DNA from: Photobacterium angustum
Lineage (GTDB): Bacteria > Pseudomonadota > Gammaproteobacteria > Enterobacterales > Vibrionaceae
NCBI RefSeq assembly: GCF_002954615.1
Contig: NZ_MSCJ01000003.1
Span: forward strand, 1,559,368 to 1,623,367
DNA: 64,000 nucleotides
Direction: 5' to 3'
The position numbers were made by a program, and so were the translations under genes. Below the pieces are notes generated by a model. The model was given only the letters and a program-made list of their open reading frames with translations. It was not told the DNA's origin and searched no databases. This document shows positions 8,131 through 16,873 of this stretch, in pieces; position 1 is the first letter of the stretch, and every line of letters begins with the position of its first letter.

Positions 8131-8673
8131 CTACAGATATTGATAAGTAACAGCGATTGTTGATTTGATCGTGCCTTTAGTGATATTTCCCGAAGGACTA
8201 TAAGCTCTTACTGATAAGGAATAATCCACAGAGTTATGTATAATTTTTTTTTCTACATAGCTACCATTATTTACTAATTGATCATTATCATCATTTTTAA
8301 TTTGAATATCTAAATTCTTTGCCGTTCCGGTATTTTTAAAATCACCGGCGTTAATGCCTTTTTCAGAATTAAAAGTAGCACGTACTGTAAAATTGTTAAT
8401 TGGGCAATGTTCTAAATGTAATGTTAACTGCTTCCATGGGCTAAAAGATCTTTTATTAATAAAATCACCTGTTTTCAATGTCCCAATATCAATATTTTCA
8501 TTAACGGGTACAGACTCACATGGTAATATAACTACTTTACCATAAACAGTAATTTTAGGCGGCCCAGAACTGAATGCTGTATTAGAAAAAAAAGGTAACA
8601 ATAATAAAATTAAAGAATACTTTTTTTTATAAATATTCAATGTTAAAAATTGCTTGGGAACGGACATGTCCAT
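8131..8673 (-). CDS. fimG: FimG-like minor pilin / tip adaptor
   Basis: 180 aa. After a signal peptide (about residues 1-35, unusually long n-region) the protein reads ITVYGKVVILPCESVPVN, matching FimG ITVNGKVVAKPCTVST, and LTLHLEHCPINNFTVRATF matches FimG VALELTNCPVGTSRVTASF; the C-terminal IKSTIAVTYQYL matches the FimG end. Two cysteines form the usual pilin disulphide. It would link FimF-like and adhesin subunits by donor-strand exchange. The start ATG 8673 overlaps the 3' end of the upstream pilin gene by 47 bp and is preceded by AAGGT; ATG 8667 two codons in is an alternative. Confidence 0.85.
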   Translation of the reverse strand: MDMSVPKQFLTLNIYKKKYSLILLLLPFFSNTAFSSGPPKITVYGKVVILPCESVPVNENIDIGTLKTGDFINKRSFSPWKQLTLHLEHCPINNFTVRATFNSEKGINAGDFKNTGTAKNLDIQIKNDDNDQLVNNGSYVEKKIIHNSVDYSLSVRAYSPSGNITKGTIKSTIAVTYQYL

Positions 8674-9163
8674 AGATTACCTTATTAGTTGTCGCTTTTA
8701 GTCGTGCATAATAGTTGATCACATTACTACCAGGATGTAATGGTATCCATTGCGTATTATTCATTAATTGATTAATCGGTTTTTGAATTTTGTTTGAATT
8801 TAGTAATTGGATTGCAACACCTTCTGTCGAACCTGGTACTTTATTTATTGCCAATAGATTTTTATCAATATTATCTTCTTCGCCTTTATACACAACTTTT
8901 ATCGCTTTTACAGAATCACCACAATGAATAAGATTTATTGAAAATAAAACATTAGCTGTCACAGCACCTTTATAACTTAACTGCTTTAATGGATTATTAA
9001 ACAAATTTACATCTATATTATTAGGGACTACTTCACAACTATTATCAATGACATTTCCAGTAATATTTATCGATGTCTTTTTAATTTCATTAACTAACGT
9101 AATAGAATATGCTGACTGTACAAAAAAAATGAATATAAAGGATAATACTAGTTTTACTGACAT
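8627..9163 (-). CDS. fimF: FimF-like minor pilin / tip adaptor
   Basis: 178 aa with a signal peptide ending near QSAYS. The mature region SINITGNVIDNSCEV matches FimF STITIRGYVRDNGCSV; INLIHCGDSVKAIKVVYKG matches FimF ILLSPCGNAVSAVKVGFTG; INYYARLKAT matches FimF LNFYARLMAT. It is therefore a single-domain adaptor pilin of type 1-like fimbriae, assembled in the periplasm by the chaperone and inserted between the rod and the FimG-like subunit. The start overlaps the end of the usher gene by 10 bp, indicating translational coupling. Confidence 0.85.
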   Translation of the reverse strand: MSVKLVLSFIFIFFVQSAYSITLVNEIKKTSINITGNVIDNSCEVVPNNIDVNLFNNPLKQLSYKGAVTANVLFSINLIHCGDSVKAIKVVYKGEEDNIDKNLLAINKVPGSTEGVAIQLLNSNKIQKPINQLMNNTQWIPLHPGSNVINYYARLKATTNKVIYGHVRSQAIFNIEYL

Positions 9164-11637
9164 AATAACCCTTTCACTATCACCGGTTTTTTGGTTTCAT
9201 TATTAGATAAATGGTAACTCGCTTGACATGATTCATTTCTATTTATTTCAACATTTAATTTACCATTTTTAGGTAGCCCTGTTAGATAAACAGAACCATC
9301 TGTAGATACCATTGAAGATATTTTATTATCACCAAGTAAGTTTACTGATGCTCCAAACGGAATAATTCCGTTTTTATAGTTAAGTTTAAATAACGCTTTA
9401 TAGCCAATTTTCGCATTAAATTTTGCTAAAACAATAGCATCAACAGTTGGGACAACATTTATTATAGGCATAGCTATATCTACATTATTAGGATAAGACT
9501 CAGGGTCTAAAGCAATACGATTACTTCGATAGTCGTTAAGTGTAGGAATTATTGCAAATCCTGATTTATTAGTTTTAACATCTGATTCATTAGTAACTTT
9601 TATATTTTTTGCATCATTAACTTCAATCAATGCGCTTGAGTTATATATTGGCTGACCTAGTATTATATTGCCATTATAATAAATCATACCACCAGTGGCA
9701 TTAAAATTAATATTATACCCATTGTTATCTTTACCGAATATCAAACCTTGACTGCCATAATTATTGTTATTATTAACATTGACACTCATACCACTTGATT
9801 TTTTATACCTATTTATATTGATACCATAAGTTAAATGATTTCCATTATTTAAACTACCATTTATACCTAATTGACTACTTGAATCTCCCTTCAAATCAGT
9901 TGATAACCCATAACTTATATCATCAATTTTATCATTTAATGATGTATTAATCCTTGCATCATTAAAAAATGACATCGGAATTGATGTATTAAAGTAAACA
10001 GAATTATTATTTCCTTCTCCATTATAATTAGACTGACTATTTAAACCTAAAGAAAATGAAATCCCTTTGTAATAATATGAGGAGGACAGATTAAAATTAT
10101 TAATATTTTTACAGCTATTGTAATAGCTATAAATGTTATCATTTACATACAATGACAATGAATTATTTAAGTTTTTACTAAGACTTATTGAAAGTGTGTT
10201 CTTCTTTAAACTTCCATTATTAGTCTTATCATTGATGAAATATTCAGAATCATCCAATTGTAAATCACCATTTTTTGAATAATGACTAAAATCCAAGCCA
10301 AAATTTATATTACTTCTAATAAAATCTTTCTGATATTTTACGCCGAAAATACTTCCTTTCTTAACTCTACTATTTGCAGACTTAATTCTTTTATCTGTAA
10401 CACTAGTATTTAACGTACCGTAACTCCCTAGATTTTTCGTTAATCCTATATTGTAAGATTGATATTCACTCGCTAATTGCACACCAGTTGAAGCAGTCAC
10501 CCCTTGTGAAAACCCGTGATTAAGGGTTGCTTGCATGAATGTAGGGTGAGGACCACTCTCACCTCTATAGTTACCAAATGTTATTGCGTAATCAGTTTGA
10601 TTTTCACGCTTTAATAAAGGTGAACTGGCGTAAGGAACAATGAATGAATGTGTACTGCCATCTGCCTCTTTAACAATTACTTTAAGGTCACCATTTCCTG
10701 TTAATGAATTAATATCTCTAATGACAAATGGTCCAGATGCTACATGTGTTTGGTACACCTTATAGCCATCCTGATACACTGAAACTGTTGCTTCACTTTT
10801 CGCAACCCCCCTAATGTCAGGAGCATAACCAAGTAAACTATCAGGCCTCATTTGATCGACTGATGACAATGAGATTCCACGTAATGGAAGCGTAGTAAAT
10901 GAATCACTTATTGGTGTATATATTCTTCCAATTTTTAATCGCGATCTTAATGATGGCAAATCTCGTTCTGCAAATACTGATAAATTATTAAATGAACTAA
11001 TATCATCATTACTATGATTAGAATTAAAACTTTGATTTAGATAGGAGTTATCTCTAAATCTCCAAGCTCCAATATTAATACCTGTCAGTAAATTTAAATA
11101 GTTATCACTTTCATAATTATTGTCATATTTTGATATACCTGAAGAAAAATTATAATTAAGTAACCCTGCATTTACACCATTAGTCCATTCATCAATTGGT
11201 ATATATCCCTTTGGCTTAATAGTTAAATTAGCCTGGGGGATTGTCATTAACAATTTCATTTTCGATACATTAATTACAGCTGTCGCAGATTTAATGTATT
11301 TTGAAATATCAACGATTTGATCTTGATATTTTTTATTTTTAAAAATATTTTTTTTAACGCCTAACTGTATATAATACCCTACTGTTAATATTGGCACTAA
11401 CTCAGTTTTATTTTCATTTAAAACAAAGTTCACTTCTTTATCTGAAATATATTCCCCATTTACGTAAACGGAAACCTTATATTTACCCGGAGGAAGTTCT
11501 AAACCATTATTAAACATTTTAAGATCAACTAAATCGCTATCATCATTTGTTAAAAAATGAGGATCGAAATAGGTATTCGCAACACAATTAACATTATAAA
11601 ATAAAGTAAACAGAAATATTTTTATTCTTAATTTCAT
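9154..11637 (-). CDS. fimD: Outer-membrane fimbrial usher (FimD/PapC family)
   Basis: About 827 aa from the preferred start. After the signal peptide (MKLRIKIFLFTLF...CVA) comes YFDPHFL, the start of the usher N-terminal chaperone-binding domain. The 24-strand barrel follows, with hallmark blocks LRSRLKIGRIYT, LPLRGISLSS, RPDSLLGYAPDIRGVAKS, VYQDGYKVYQTHVASGPFVI and DGSTHSFIVPY around the plug. The C-terminal domains end with PVIVKGLLCQ, with two late cysteines. It is the secretion pore that orders the subunits. An ATG 11 codons upstream (11670) is possible, but a 10-bp hairpin covers that stretch, so ATG 11637 is chosen. Overlaps the fimF-like gene by 10 bp. Confidence 0.9.
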   Translation of the reverse strand: MKLRIKIFLFTLFYNVNCVANTYFDPHFLTNDDSDLVDLKMFNNGLELPPGKYKVSVYVNGEYISDKEVNFVLNENKTELVPILTVGYYIQLGVKKNIFKNKKYQDQIVDISKYIKSATAVINVSKMKLLMTIPQANLTIKPKGYIPIDEWTNGVNAGLLNYNFSSGISKYDNNYESDNYLNLLTGINIGAWRFRDNSYLNQSFNSNHSNDDISSFNNLSVFAERDLPSLRSRLKIGRIYTPISDSFTTLPLRGISLSSVDQMRPDSLLGYAPDIRGVAKSEATVSVYQDGYKVYQTHVASGPFVIRDINSLTGNGDLKVIVKEADGSTHSFIVPYASSPLLKRENQTDYAITFGNYRGESGPHPTFMQATLNHGFSQGVTASTGVQLASEYQSYNIGLTKNLGSYGTLNTSVTDKRIKSANSRVKKGSIFGVKYQKDFIRSNINFGLDFSHYSKNGDLQLDDSEYFINDKTNNGSLKKNTLSISLSKNLNNSLSLYVNDNIYSYYNSCKNINNFNLSSSYYYKGISFSLGLNSQSNYNGEGNNNSVYFNTSIPMSFFNDARINTSLNDKIDDISYGLSTDLKGDSSSQLGINGSLNNGNHLTYGININRYKKSSGMSVNVNNNNNYGSQGLIFGKDNNGYNINFNATGGMIYYNGNIILGQPIYNSSALIEVNDAKNIKVTNESDVKTNKSGFAIIPTLNDYRSNRIALDPESYPNNVDIAMPIINVVPTVDAIVLAKFNAKIGYKALFKLNYKNGIIPFGASVNLLGDNKISSMVSTDGSVYLTGLPKNGKLNVEINRNESCQASYHLSNNETKKPVIVKGLLCQ

Positions 11638-11643
11638 ACCATA

Positions 11644-11670
11644 TTGCCTTATAATTGCCCTATAAGGCAA
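11644..11670 (-). promoter_or_regulatory. Hairpin covering the usher ribosome-binding region
   Basis: TTGCCTTATA (11644-11653) is a perfect 10-bp inverted repeat of TATAAGGCAA (11661-11670) with a 7-nt loop. On the minus-strand transcript the downstream arm contains ATAAGG, the only purine-rich candidate Shine-Dalgarno before ATG 11637. There is no T-tract, so translational control of the usher is more likely than termination. Confidence 0.5.
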
Positions 11671-11679
11671 ACATAATTG

Positions 11680-12366
11680 TTATATAGAACCAGCTTTAAT
11701 TACGTCAGATGTCCCACCATAATCATTAATTGTTTGATAAGTTATCTTTCCTCTATAATTTTTTTTATTATCAATTTTATGTTCAGAATATGGTGCAATC
11801 ATCGTTGGTTCTAACTTTCCTTTACCAACAATCATGTTGATTATTGTTATATAATAAGGTGTTGGGTTAGATATTGTTATTTTATCTCCATGTCTGGAGA
11901 ACTTAATCATAGATTGTGCTTTTATAGGTGTGACTTTAAACTTATGAGGCCTATAAAATAGTTTTATTCTATTATTTATTGCTATTTGAATTATATTTTT
12001 CCCCTTATCTTTTTCAGATAAACTTGGAATTGCTTTAACATTAACCCAATACAATGATTCACGATCTTTAGCTAAACTCTCTTTATTAACACCGACAATT
12101 CTGAGCAAATTTTCTTCTTTACCCTTCATTACAAATAATGGTGGCGTAATAATAAAGTCATTTGTTTTCTTATTATTACTTTTTGTTATATATGATTGAA
12201 TTAAATAGTTACTATCTTTTTTATTATTAGAAACTGATAATTCAACTTCTTTTTTTGAACCATCAAATATAACTCTTGTTTGGCCAAGTGCAATACCAGC
12301 ATATGTATTCACTGAAGTTAACACTGCAATCAATAATGTGCATAAATATAAAAATTTTATTTTCAA
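11680..12366 (-). CDS. fimC: Periplasmic fimbrial chaperone (FimC/PapD family)
   Basis: 228 aa from TTG 12364-12366. The frame can be extended to ATG 12414, but that stretch is a terminator hairpin; TTG has AAGAGA upstream and gives a clean signal peptide (MKIKFLYLCTLLIAVL...TYA). The mature protein shows IALGQTRVIFDGSKKEVELSV (conserved Arg of the subunit-anchoring site), the G1 strand ENLLRIVGV and IAINNRIKLFYRP (conserved Lys and RP), as in PapD-like chaperones. It folds pilin subunits by donor-strand complementation and delivers them to the usher encoded 10 bp downstream of its stop. The unusual TTG start and upstream attenuator suggest low expression relative to the pilin. Confidence 0.88.
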   Translation of the reverse strand: MKIKFLYLCTLLIAVLTSVNTYAGIALGQTRVIFDGSKKEVELSVSNNKKDSNYLIQSYITKSNNKKTNDFIITPPLFVMKGKEENLLRIVGVNKESLAKDRESLYWVNVKAIPSLSEKDKGKNIIQIAINNRIKLFYRPHKFKVTPIKAQSMIKFSRHGDKITISNPTPYYITIINMIVGKGKLEPTMIAPYSEHKIDNKKNYRGKITYQTINDYGGTSDVIKAGSI

Positions 12367-12379
12367 AACGATTCTCTTT

Positions 12380-12412
12380 AAAAAAGTTGCAACTACATTT
12401 TGCAGTTGCAAC
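12380..12412 (-). terminator. Attenuating terminator between major pilin and chaperone genes
   Basis: GTTGCAACT and AGTTGCAAC (12386-12394 and 12404-12412) form a perfect 9-bp stem with a 9-nt loop; on the minus strand six T follow (12380-12385). It lies 10 bp after the pilin stop codon and ahead of the chaperone start, as in other fimbrial operons where most transcripts end after the pilin gene. Confidence 0.75.
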
Positions 12413-12424
12413 ATTACTTTTTAA

Positions 12425-12988
12425 TTAACTATAAATAATACTGAACGTAGTTGTTGCATTAGCAGTACCAGGTGTTGCGCTACCCGAATTTGATACATAA
12501 TTTGCCGTGAATGGGATAACGTTTGTACCATCATGGAATTTAACGGCCGTCGTTGGCGTACTATCATCAAATTTAACTTTATTATTTGTACCGTCATAAA
12601 TATCAATACCAACATTTTTTGCAGAGCCTGCAGCATCTGTTAATGCCAGCGAACCATTAGCATCTGTTGCTCCTAAAAACGACATTGCAACGTTTTTATA
12701 TGTAGCCGTACTACAGTCATCTAGCTTAATATTGAAATGATGAGATGATGATACTGAGTTAGGATCTTTTAAGGTAGCAGCTTTAACCTGTCCCATTTGT
12801 ACTGTTTGATCAATTGAATCAGGATCAACAGCACATGCACCTGCTGTTATTTCACCTTTAAAGTTTACTGTACCGCCATGTACTACTAATGGTGTTGTTG
12901 GCGGCGTTGGATCATCTGCAAATGCTGCTGATGCGACACCAAAACTTGCTAATATTGCTAACGAGCTGATTACAATTTTCTTATTCAT
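12425..12988 (-). CDS. fimA: Major fimbrial subunit (type 1-like pilin)
   Basis: 187 aa. Signal peptide MNKKIVISSLAILASFGVASAAFA is cleaved before DDP. The mature protein has GTVNFKGEITAGACAV (donor strand followed by first Cys), a second Cys in KLDDCSTATYKNV, an AxNVGIDIYD block (typical 'GVGVQLYD' of FimA proteins) and the terminal beta-strand TTFSIIYS with the penultimate Tyr of chaperone-usher subunits. Alanine/threonine-rich composition and promoter-proximal position fit the rod-forming pilin. A sigma-70-like promoter lies upstream and an attenuating terminator directly downstream, which would favour pilin over the assembly genes. Confidence 0.9.
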   Translation of the reverse strand: MNKKIVISSLAILASFGVASAAFADDPTPPTTPLVVHGGTVNFKGEITAGACAVDPDSIDQTVQMGQVKAATLKDPNSVSSSHHFNIKLDDCSTATYKNVAMSFLGATDANGSLALTDAAGSAKNVGIDIYDGTNNKVKFDDSTPTTAVKFHDGTNVIPFTANYVSNSGSATPGTANATTTFSIIYS

Positions 12989-13039
12989 GATTAATATCCA
13001 CTTTACTATTCTGATTTACAGCTTTTATGCTGCAGACGA

Positions 13040-13068
13040 ATAATATTCAGCGCATTCCTTAATAACAA
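13040..13068 (-). promoter_or_regulatory. Sigma-70-like promoter of the pilin operon
   Basis: On the minus strand TTGTTA (13063-13068) and TATTAT (13040-13045) are separated by 17 bp, giving a leader of about 45 nt before the pilin ATG. No pair of long inverted repeats flanks it, so an E. coli fimS-type invertible switch is not visible. Confidence 0.5.
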
Positions 13069-13164
13069 CTTATTGATTTATTATTTCTATATAATGATTA
13101 ATTTTTTCTATTAAGAATAAAATATAAAATAAGTTTTTAATATAAGTTGATTAATAAATGTTAT

Positions 13165-14091
13165 TTAATCTTTTAATCTGTACATCCGACAAGCCGCAAC
13201 AAGGGATCGCATGTGAAATGCTTTTTCAATTGCTCTCGGAAAAATAAGGTAAATACTATATTTTTTATCACTAGCAAGAGGATAAAAGTTTAGTCCTAGT
13301 TGTTTTGCTATTGAAGATAATCTAGAAGGAAGAATGGTTCCATAATCGTCAGCTCTTAGTGAAAATGACAGACTAAAGATACTTGAGAACTCTGAATATA
13401 TTTTAGGTTTTTGAGTAGTTGATTTTATCAATTGCTCGTATATTTTACGTAAACAAAAATCTTGTTTTAACACCAACATTTTTTGTTCTGATAAATATTT
13501 CACTCCTACAGGTATTTGTGAAGCATCAGGTTTTGACTGCGAATCAGTACTGGTAACGAAACTTAATGTATCATCAATGACTTTTAGTACTACCATATTA
13601 GCCAATTTTTCTATTGCATCATCGCCATAAATCAAGATCGCATCTAACTTATTGTTTTCCATTTGATATATCAATGAATCGTTAGAGTCACTATGAAATT
13701 TAAGGTCAATGTCTTGACACCTTTCGTTAAAGCTCTTTATCAAATAAGGAACAAGATCTACAGATAATGAATTTACAATTCCGACGTTCAGTTGCTTATC
13801 GCTTAATCCTGAATTTGCTTTAGCTTTTGCTATACCGTCAGTTAAGCTTTTACTCGCTTGAATAACAGATTCATAAAGTATTGATGCTGATTCAAGAGGC
13901 TCCAAACGTCTGCCATTTCTTTTGAATAATTTAAATCCTAAATCTTCTTCAACTTCACGTAATATTCTATACACCGATAATTTATTTATACATTGACTAT
14001 TAGCAACAATCTCGACACTTCCTGATTTTATAAATTCAGAGAAGACTTCTAATTTTTTTAATGTTGTGGGTAATACAGTACGCGATGGCAT
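13165..14091 (-). CDS. LysR-family transcriptional regulator upstream of the fimbrial operon
   Basis: 308 aa from ATG 14091. The longer frame to 14157 is less likely because that part carries a TATAAT-like promoter element and does not match the family. The N-terminal HTH is LKKLEVFSEFIKSGSVEIVA...KLSVYRILREVEEDLGFKLFKR, a diverged but recognisable LysR domain. The effector domain (about 95-308) has LNVGIVNSLSVDLVPYLI and a substrate-binding fold pattern. It precedes the pilin gene on the same strand, 176 bp away, and shares its AT-rich composition, suggesting it belongs to the fimbrial island and controls it (inference). The ligand is unknown. Confidence 0.8.
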   Translation of the reverse strand: MPSRTVLPTTLKKLEVFSEFIKSGSVEIVANSQCINKLSVYRILREVEEDLGFKLFKRNGRRLEPLESASILYESVIQASKSLTDGIAKAKANSGLSDKQLNVGIVNSLSVDLVPYLIKSFNERCQDIDLKFHSDSNDSLIYQMENNKLDAILIYGDDAIEKLANMVVLKVIDDTLSFVTSTDSQSKPDASQIPVGVKYLSEQKMLVLKQDFCLRKIYEQLIKSTTQKPKIYSEFSSIFSLSFSLRADDYGTILPSRLSSIAKQLGLNFYPLASDKKYSIYLIFPRAIEKAFHMRSLVAACRMYRLKD

Positions 14092-14241
14092 AATTTTACT
14101 TATATATTTATATTGTACTATTATATAAACACAACTTATGCCGCATTCAAATAACATTAGTTTTTTTAATGTTATTTATTATTAAATTTAATTCACAGTT
14201 TGATAAGCACGATTAGATCGTTACATTAATTTATATTTTTA

Positions 14242-15153
14242 TTATTCGATAGCTTCGGTAAATAACCAATCACGAAACACTTGTACTTTAGCTATATCGA
14301 TTGATTCTGGTTTATAAACCACAAAATAAGCGAGTGGGGAATCAAATTGGATATCTGGAAATAATCGTACTAACCGCCCTGCTGATAAATCATCTTTCAC
14401 CATTACACTTCGCGCTAATGCAATACCACCACCATCAATGGCCGTTTGTAATACCGCAGCCGAGTTATTAATTTGAATATTATGGGCTGATTGATGCTCC
14501 GCTACGCCAGCTTTATCTAACCATGCTGACCATGTTGGAAAGCCTGAGTGCTCATCCATAGACAGATCATGAATGAGTGTTTGTGCTAATAATTGTTCTG
14601 GTTTTATTAAGCTATCTGCTTGTGCTAATAACTGTGGCGAACAAACGGGAAACACTTCTTCTTCCATTAATTTCTCTGCCACCAGCCCTTGCCAATTTCC
14701 TGTGCCATAACGCACACCAATATCGACGCGCTGAATAACAAAATCTATCGGTTTTAAATTGGTGTCTAATCGCACATCGGTTTCTGGACATAACGCTTGA
14801 AAGCGATCAAGCCTTGGTAATAACCATTTAGCAGCAAACGCTGGACTAACGGTCACAGTTAATATGCCGCACGTAGGGCTTTGCTGAAGTAGCTCTAACC
14901 CTTGGGAGAGTTTATCAAACCCAGCACGAATTTCTGGCAAGGCACGCTCGGCAGTTTCAGTTGGCAGTAGTCGAATTTTGCCACTGTTAGCGCGGTGAAA
15001 TAACGGCGTTTCTAACCATTCTTCCAATGTTCTGACTAATTGCCCTACCGCCGCTGGTGTGACATTTAGCTCTTCTGCTGCAGCAGAAAAACTTTGGTGA
15101 CGAGCACTGGCTTCAAAGGCTTTTAACGCATTCAAATGTATCGGTAATTTCAT
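14242..15153 (-). CDS. LysR-family regulator (GcvA-like), divergent from the dehydrogenase operon
   Basis: 303 aa, standard LysR length. The start MKLPIHLNALKAFEASARHQSFSAAAEELNVTPAAVGQ is the GcvA-type HTH ('LRAFEAAARHLSFTRAAEELHVTQSAVS'), followed by LEEWLETPLFHR. The effector domain has VSPAFAAKWLLPRL, FVIQRVDIGVRYG and EEEVFPVCSP, all usual for this branch. It is divergent from the SDR-cupin-amine oxidase operon, with 163 bp between, so it most likely regulates that operon and itself. GC content is clearly higher than in the neighbouring fimbrial genes. Confidence 0.88.
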   Translation of the reverse strand: MKLPIHLNALKAFEASARHQSFSAAAEELNVTPAAVGQLVRTLEEWLETPLFHRANSGKIRLLPTETAERALPEIRAGFDKLSQGLELLQQSPTCGILTVTVSPAFAAKWLLPRLDRFQALCPETDVRLDTNLKPIDFVIQRVDIGVRYGTGNWQGLVAEKLMEEEVFPVCSPQLLAQADSLIKPEQLLAQTLIHDLSMDEHSGFPTWSAWLDKAGVAEHQSAHNIQINNSAAVLQTAIDGGGIALARSVMVKDDLSAGRLVRLFPDIQFDSPLAYFVVYKPESIDIAKVQVFRDWLFTEAIE

Positions 15154-15205
15154 ATCGGTAAAGTTTTTCTTTATCGGTTTAACAGATTATCTCATTTGTC
15201 GAAAC

Positions 15206-15237
15206 AGCTAATAACAACAAAAATGTCAACATTAGCT
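15206..15237. promoter_or_regulatory. Possible LysR operator in the divergent promoter region
   Basis: AGCTAAT (15206-15212) and ATTAGCT (15231-15237) form an inverted repeat with an 18-bp spacer between the divergent LysR and SDR genes. Position fits an activator site; the spacing is longer than the classical T-N11-A box, so this is tentative. Confidence 0.3.
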
Positions 15238-15316
15238 ATCAACCCAAGCCTAGCATGAAAGTTTTTCTTTTGTTGATAGTCGTAGTTAAAAAACGCTAAA
15301 CAGAGAGAGCAAAGCC

Positions 15317-16090
15317 ATGAGTGATCTATTTTCAGGTAAAAAACTATTAGTGATCGGCGGTACAAGCGGCATGGGTTATGAAACCGCTCGTCAGGTGTTA
15401 GAGCAAGGCGGAAGTACTGTGATTGTGGGTCATCGTGCTGATAAAGCCGAAAACGCGCAGCAAGCATTAGCCACGTTAGGCGCTGTTGAAGCACTAACGG
15501 CTGATCTCACCAGTGAAGCTAGCGTTAATTCGCTTATCGACACCATTACTGAAAAACACCAAGACATCGATCTACTGGTCAATGCCGCTGGTGTGTTTTT
15601 TCCAAAACCGTTTCTTGAGCATGACAGTAACGACTACGATAAGTATATGCAGCTTAACCGTGCCTTTTTCTTTATCACCCAAAAAGTGGCAGCCAATATG
15701 ATTGCGAATGGCTTAAAAGGTGCGATTGTAAATATCGGCTCGATGTGGGGGAAACAAGCCATTGCTGCAACACCATCATCGGCTTATTCAATGGCAAAAG
15801 CAGGATTACATGCACTCACTCAACATTTAGCGATGGAGTTAGCGGCAAGCAATATTCGCGTTAATGCGGTGTCACCTGCGGTTGTACAAACACCGATTTA
15901 TGAAGGCTTTATTCCTAAGGCTGAAGTACATGATGCACTGCAAGGCTTTAATGATTTCCATCCTATTGGTCGTGTAGGTACGCCTGAAGATATTGCCAAT
16001 ACCATTACTTTCTTACTGTCTGATAAAGCTAAGTGGGTAACAGGCGCTATTTGGGATATCGATGGCGGTGTGATGGCAGGGCGTAATTAA
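15317..16090 (+). CDS. Short-chain dehydrogenase/reductase, first gene of three-gene operon
   Basis: 257 aa. Cofactor motif GGTSGMG at residues 14-20, NAAG at 89-92 and catalytic Ser142, Tyr157 and Lys161 are all present, with the C-terminal [13 protein letters not shown] typical of FabG-like classical SDRs (WVTG...DGG). It should reduce or oxidise a small carbonyl or hydroxyl compound with NAD(P). Next come a ChrR-type cupin (108 bp downstream) and a flavin amine oxidase, and a GcvA-like LysR gene is divergent; this suggests an inducible detoxification or catabolic unit, substrate unknown. Confidence 0.88.
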   Translation: MSDLFSGKKLLVIGGTSGMGYETARQVLEQGGSTVIVGHRADKAENAQQALATLGAVEALTADLTSEASVNSLIDTITEKHQDIDLLVNAAGVFFPKPFLEHDSNDYDKYMQLNRAFFFITQKVAANMIANGLKGAIVNIGSMWGKQAIAATPSSAYSMAKAGLHALTQHLAMELAASNIRVNAVSPAVVQTPIYEGFIPKAEVHDALQGFNDFHPIGRVGTPEDIANTITFLLSDKAKWVTGAIWDIDGGVMAGRN

Positions 16091-16198
16091 TCTCCTTCTT
16101 TTTAAAGCTCACTTTTTAGGGCGATAGATATTCACTATTTGCTATTTCACTACTTAATTATCTTACTGTCGCCCTTTATTTAAATCTAAGAGGTCATC

Positions 16199-16873
16199 AT
16201 GCAAATTAATACTGACTTTACTCGCCCTGTCACTATTCGTGGTGATCGTTATCATTGGGTGCCATCAACACAAACGGGCGTTGAACGTATGATGCTGGAT
16301 CGTATTGGCGATGAAAAAGCACGTGCGACCACTGTTGTTCGTTATGCTCCTCATTCTTCATTTCCTAATCATGCTCATCCAGGGGGTGAAGAAATTTTAG
16401 TGCTATCGGGAACGTTTTCAGACAGTACAGGCGATTATCCTACTGGCTGGTATTTACGTAATCCTCCCGCATCTTCACACGCGCCTTTTAGCCACCAAGG
16501 CACGACGATTTTTGTCAAATTATGGCAAATGCGCGAAATCGAAAAAGAAACACTGCGTGTAGATACCAACGATCCCGCTAATTGGAAAGTGATTGAGGGT
16601 CGTGAAACATGCCCATTATTTTGCAACCCATTTGAATCGGTCAGTTTACAGAAAGTCCCTGCACTTAACCTTGTGTGTGATTTGTCGCTCGATGCCACGG
16701 AGATTTTAGTGGTGACTGGCTCTGTAAAACATGACGGGATCACTTACCCACAAGGAAGCTGGCTGCGCTTACCTAAAGGTTCAGCAGCAACCGTTACCGC
16801 GGAAAAACAAGGTGCAACGGTGTTTATCAAACAAGGTGAATTTGCCAATATTGAAAGCGAGGCTACGTCATGA
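16199..16873 (+). CDS. ChrR-type double-cupin protein
   Basis: 224 aa with two cupin halves (about 25-115 and 125-215). The first has the metal-binding pattern NHAHPGGEEILVLSG (His58, His60, Glu64), like the cupin domain of the anti-sigma factor ChrR; the second (ILVVTGSVKHDGITYPQGSWLRLP) keeps the fold but lacks the histidines. There is no zinc-binding anti-sigma N-terminus and no sigma-factor gene nearby, so it is more likely an enzyme or sensor partner of the flanking oxidoreductases. GAGGT precedes the ATG. The stop overlaps the next gene as ATGA, showing translational coupling. Confidence 0.85.
   Translation: MQINTDFTRPVTIRGDRYHWVPSTQTGVERMMLDRIGDEKARATTVVRYAPHSSFPNHAHPGGEEILVLSGTFSDSTGDYPTGWYLRNPPASSHAPFSHQGTTIFVKLWQMREIEKETLRVDTNDPANWKVIEGRETCPLFCNPFESVSLQKVPALNLVCDLSLDATEILVVTGSVKHDGITYPQGSWLRLPKGSAATVTAEKQGATVFIKQGEFANIESEATS

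Noticed and set aside
13055-13135. Possible invertible fimbrial switch upstream of the pilin gene
   Set aside because: AACTTATT/AATAAGTT and ATTCCTTAAT/ATTAAGAAT are short, AT-rich and not properly nested, and no fimB/fimE-type recombinase is present.
15192-15494. 100-aa minus-strand frame across the divergent promoter and dehydrogenase start
   Set aside because: Overlaps the well-supported dehydrogenase start on the other strand and resembles no family.
16118-16175. Long-loop inverted repeat AGGGCGA/TCGCCCT between dehydrogenase and cupin genes
   Set aside because: A 44-nt loop makes a functional terminator doubtful and the genes look co-regulated; not listed as a feature.
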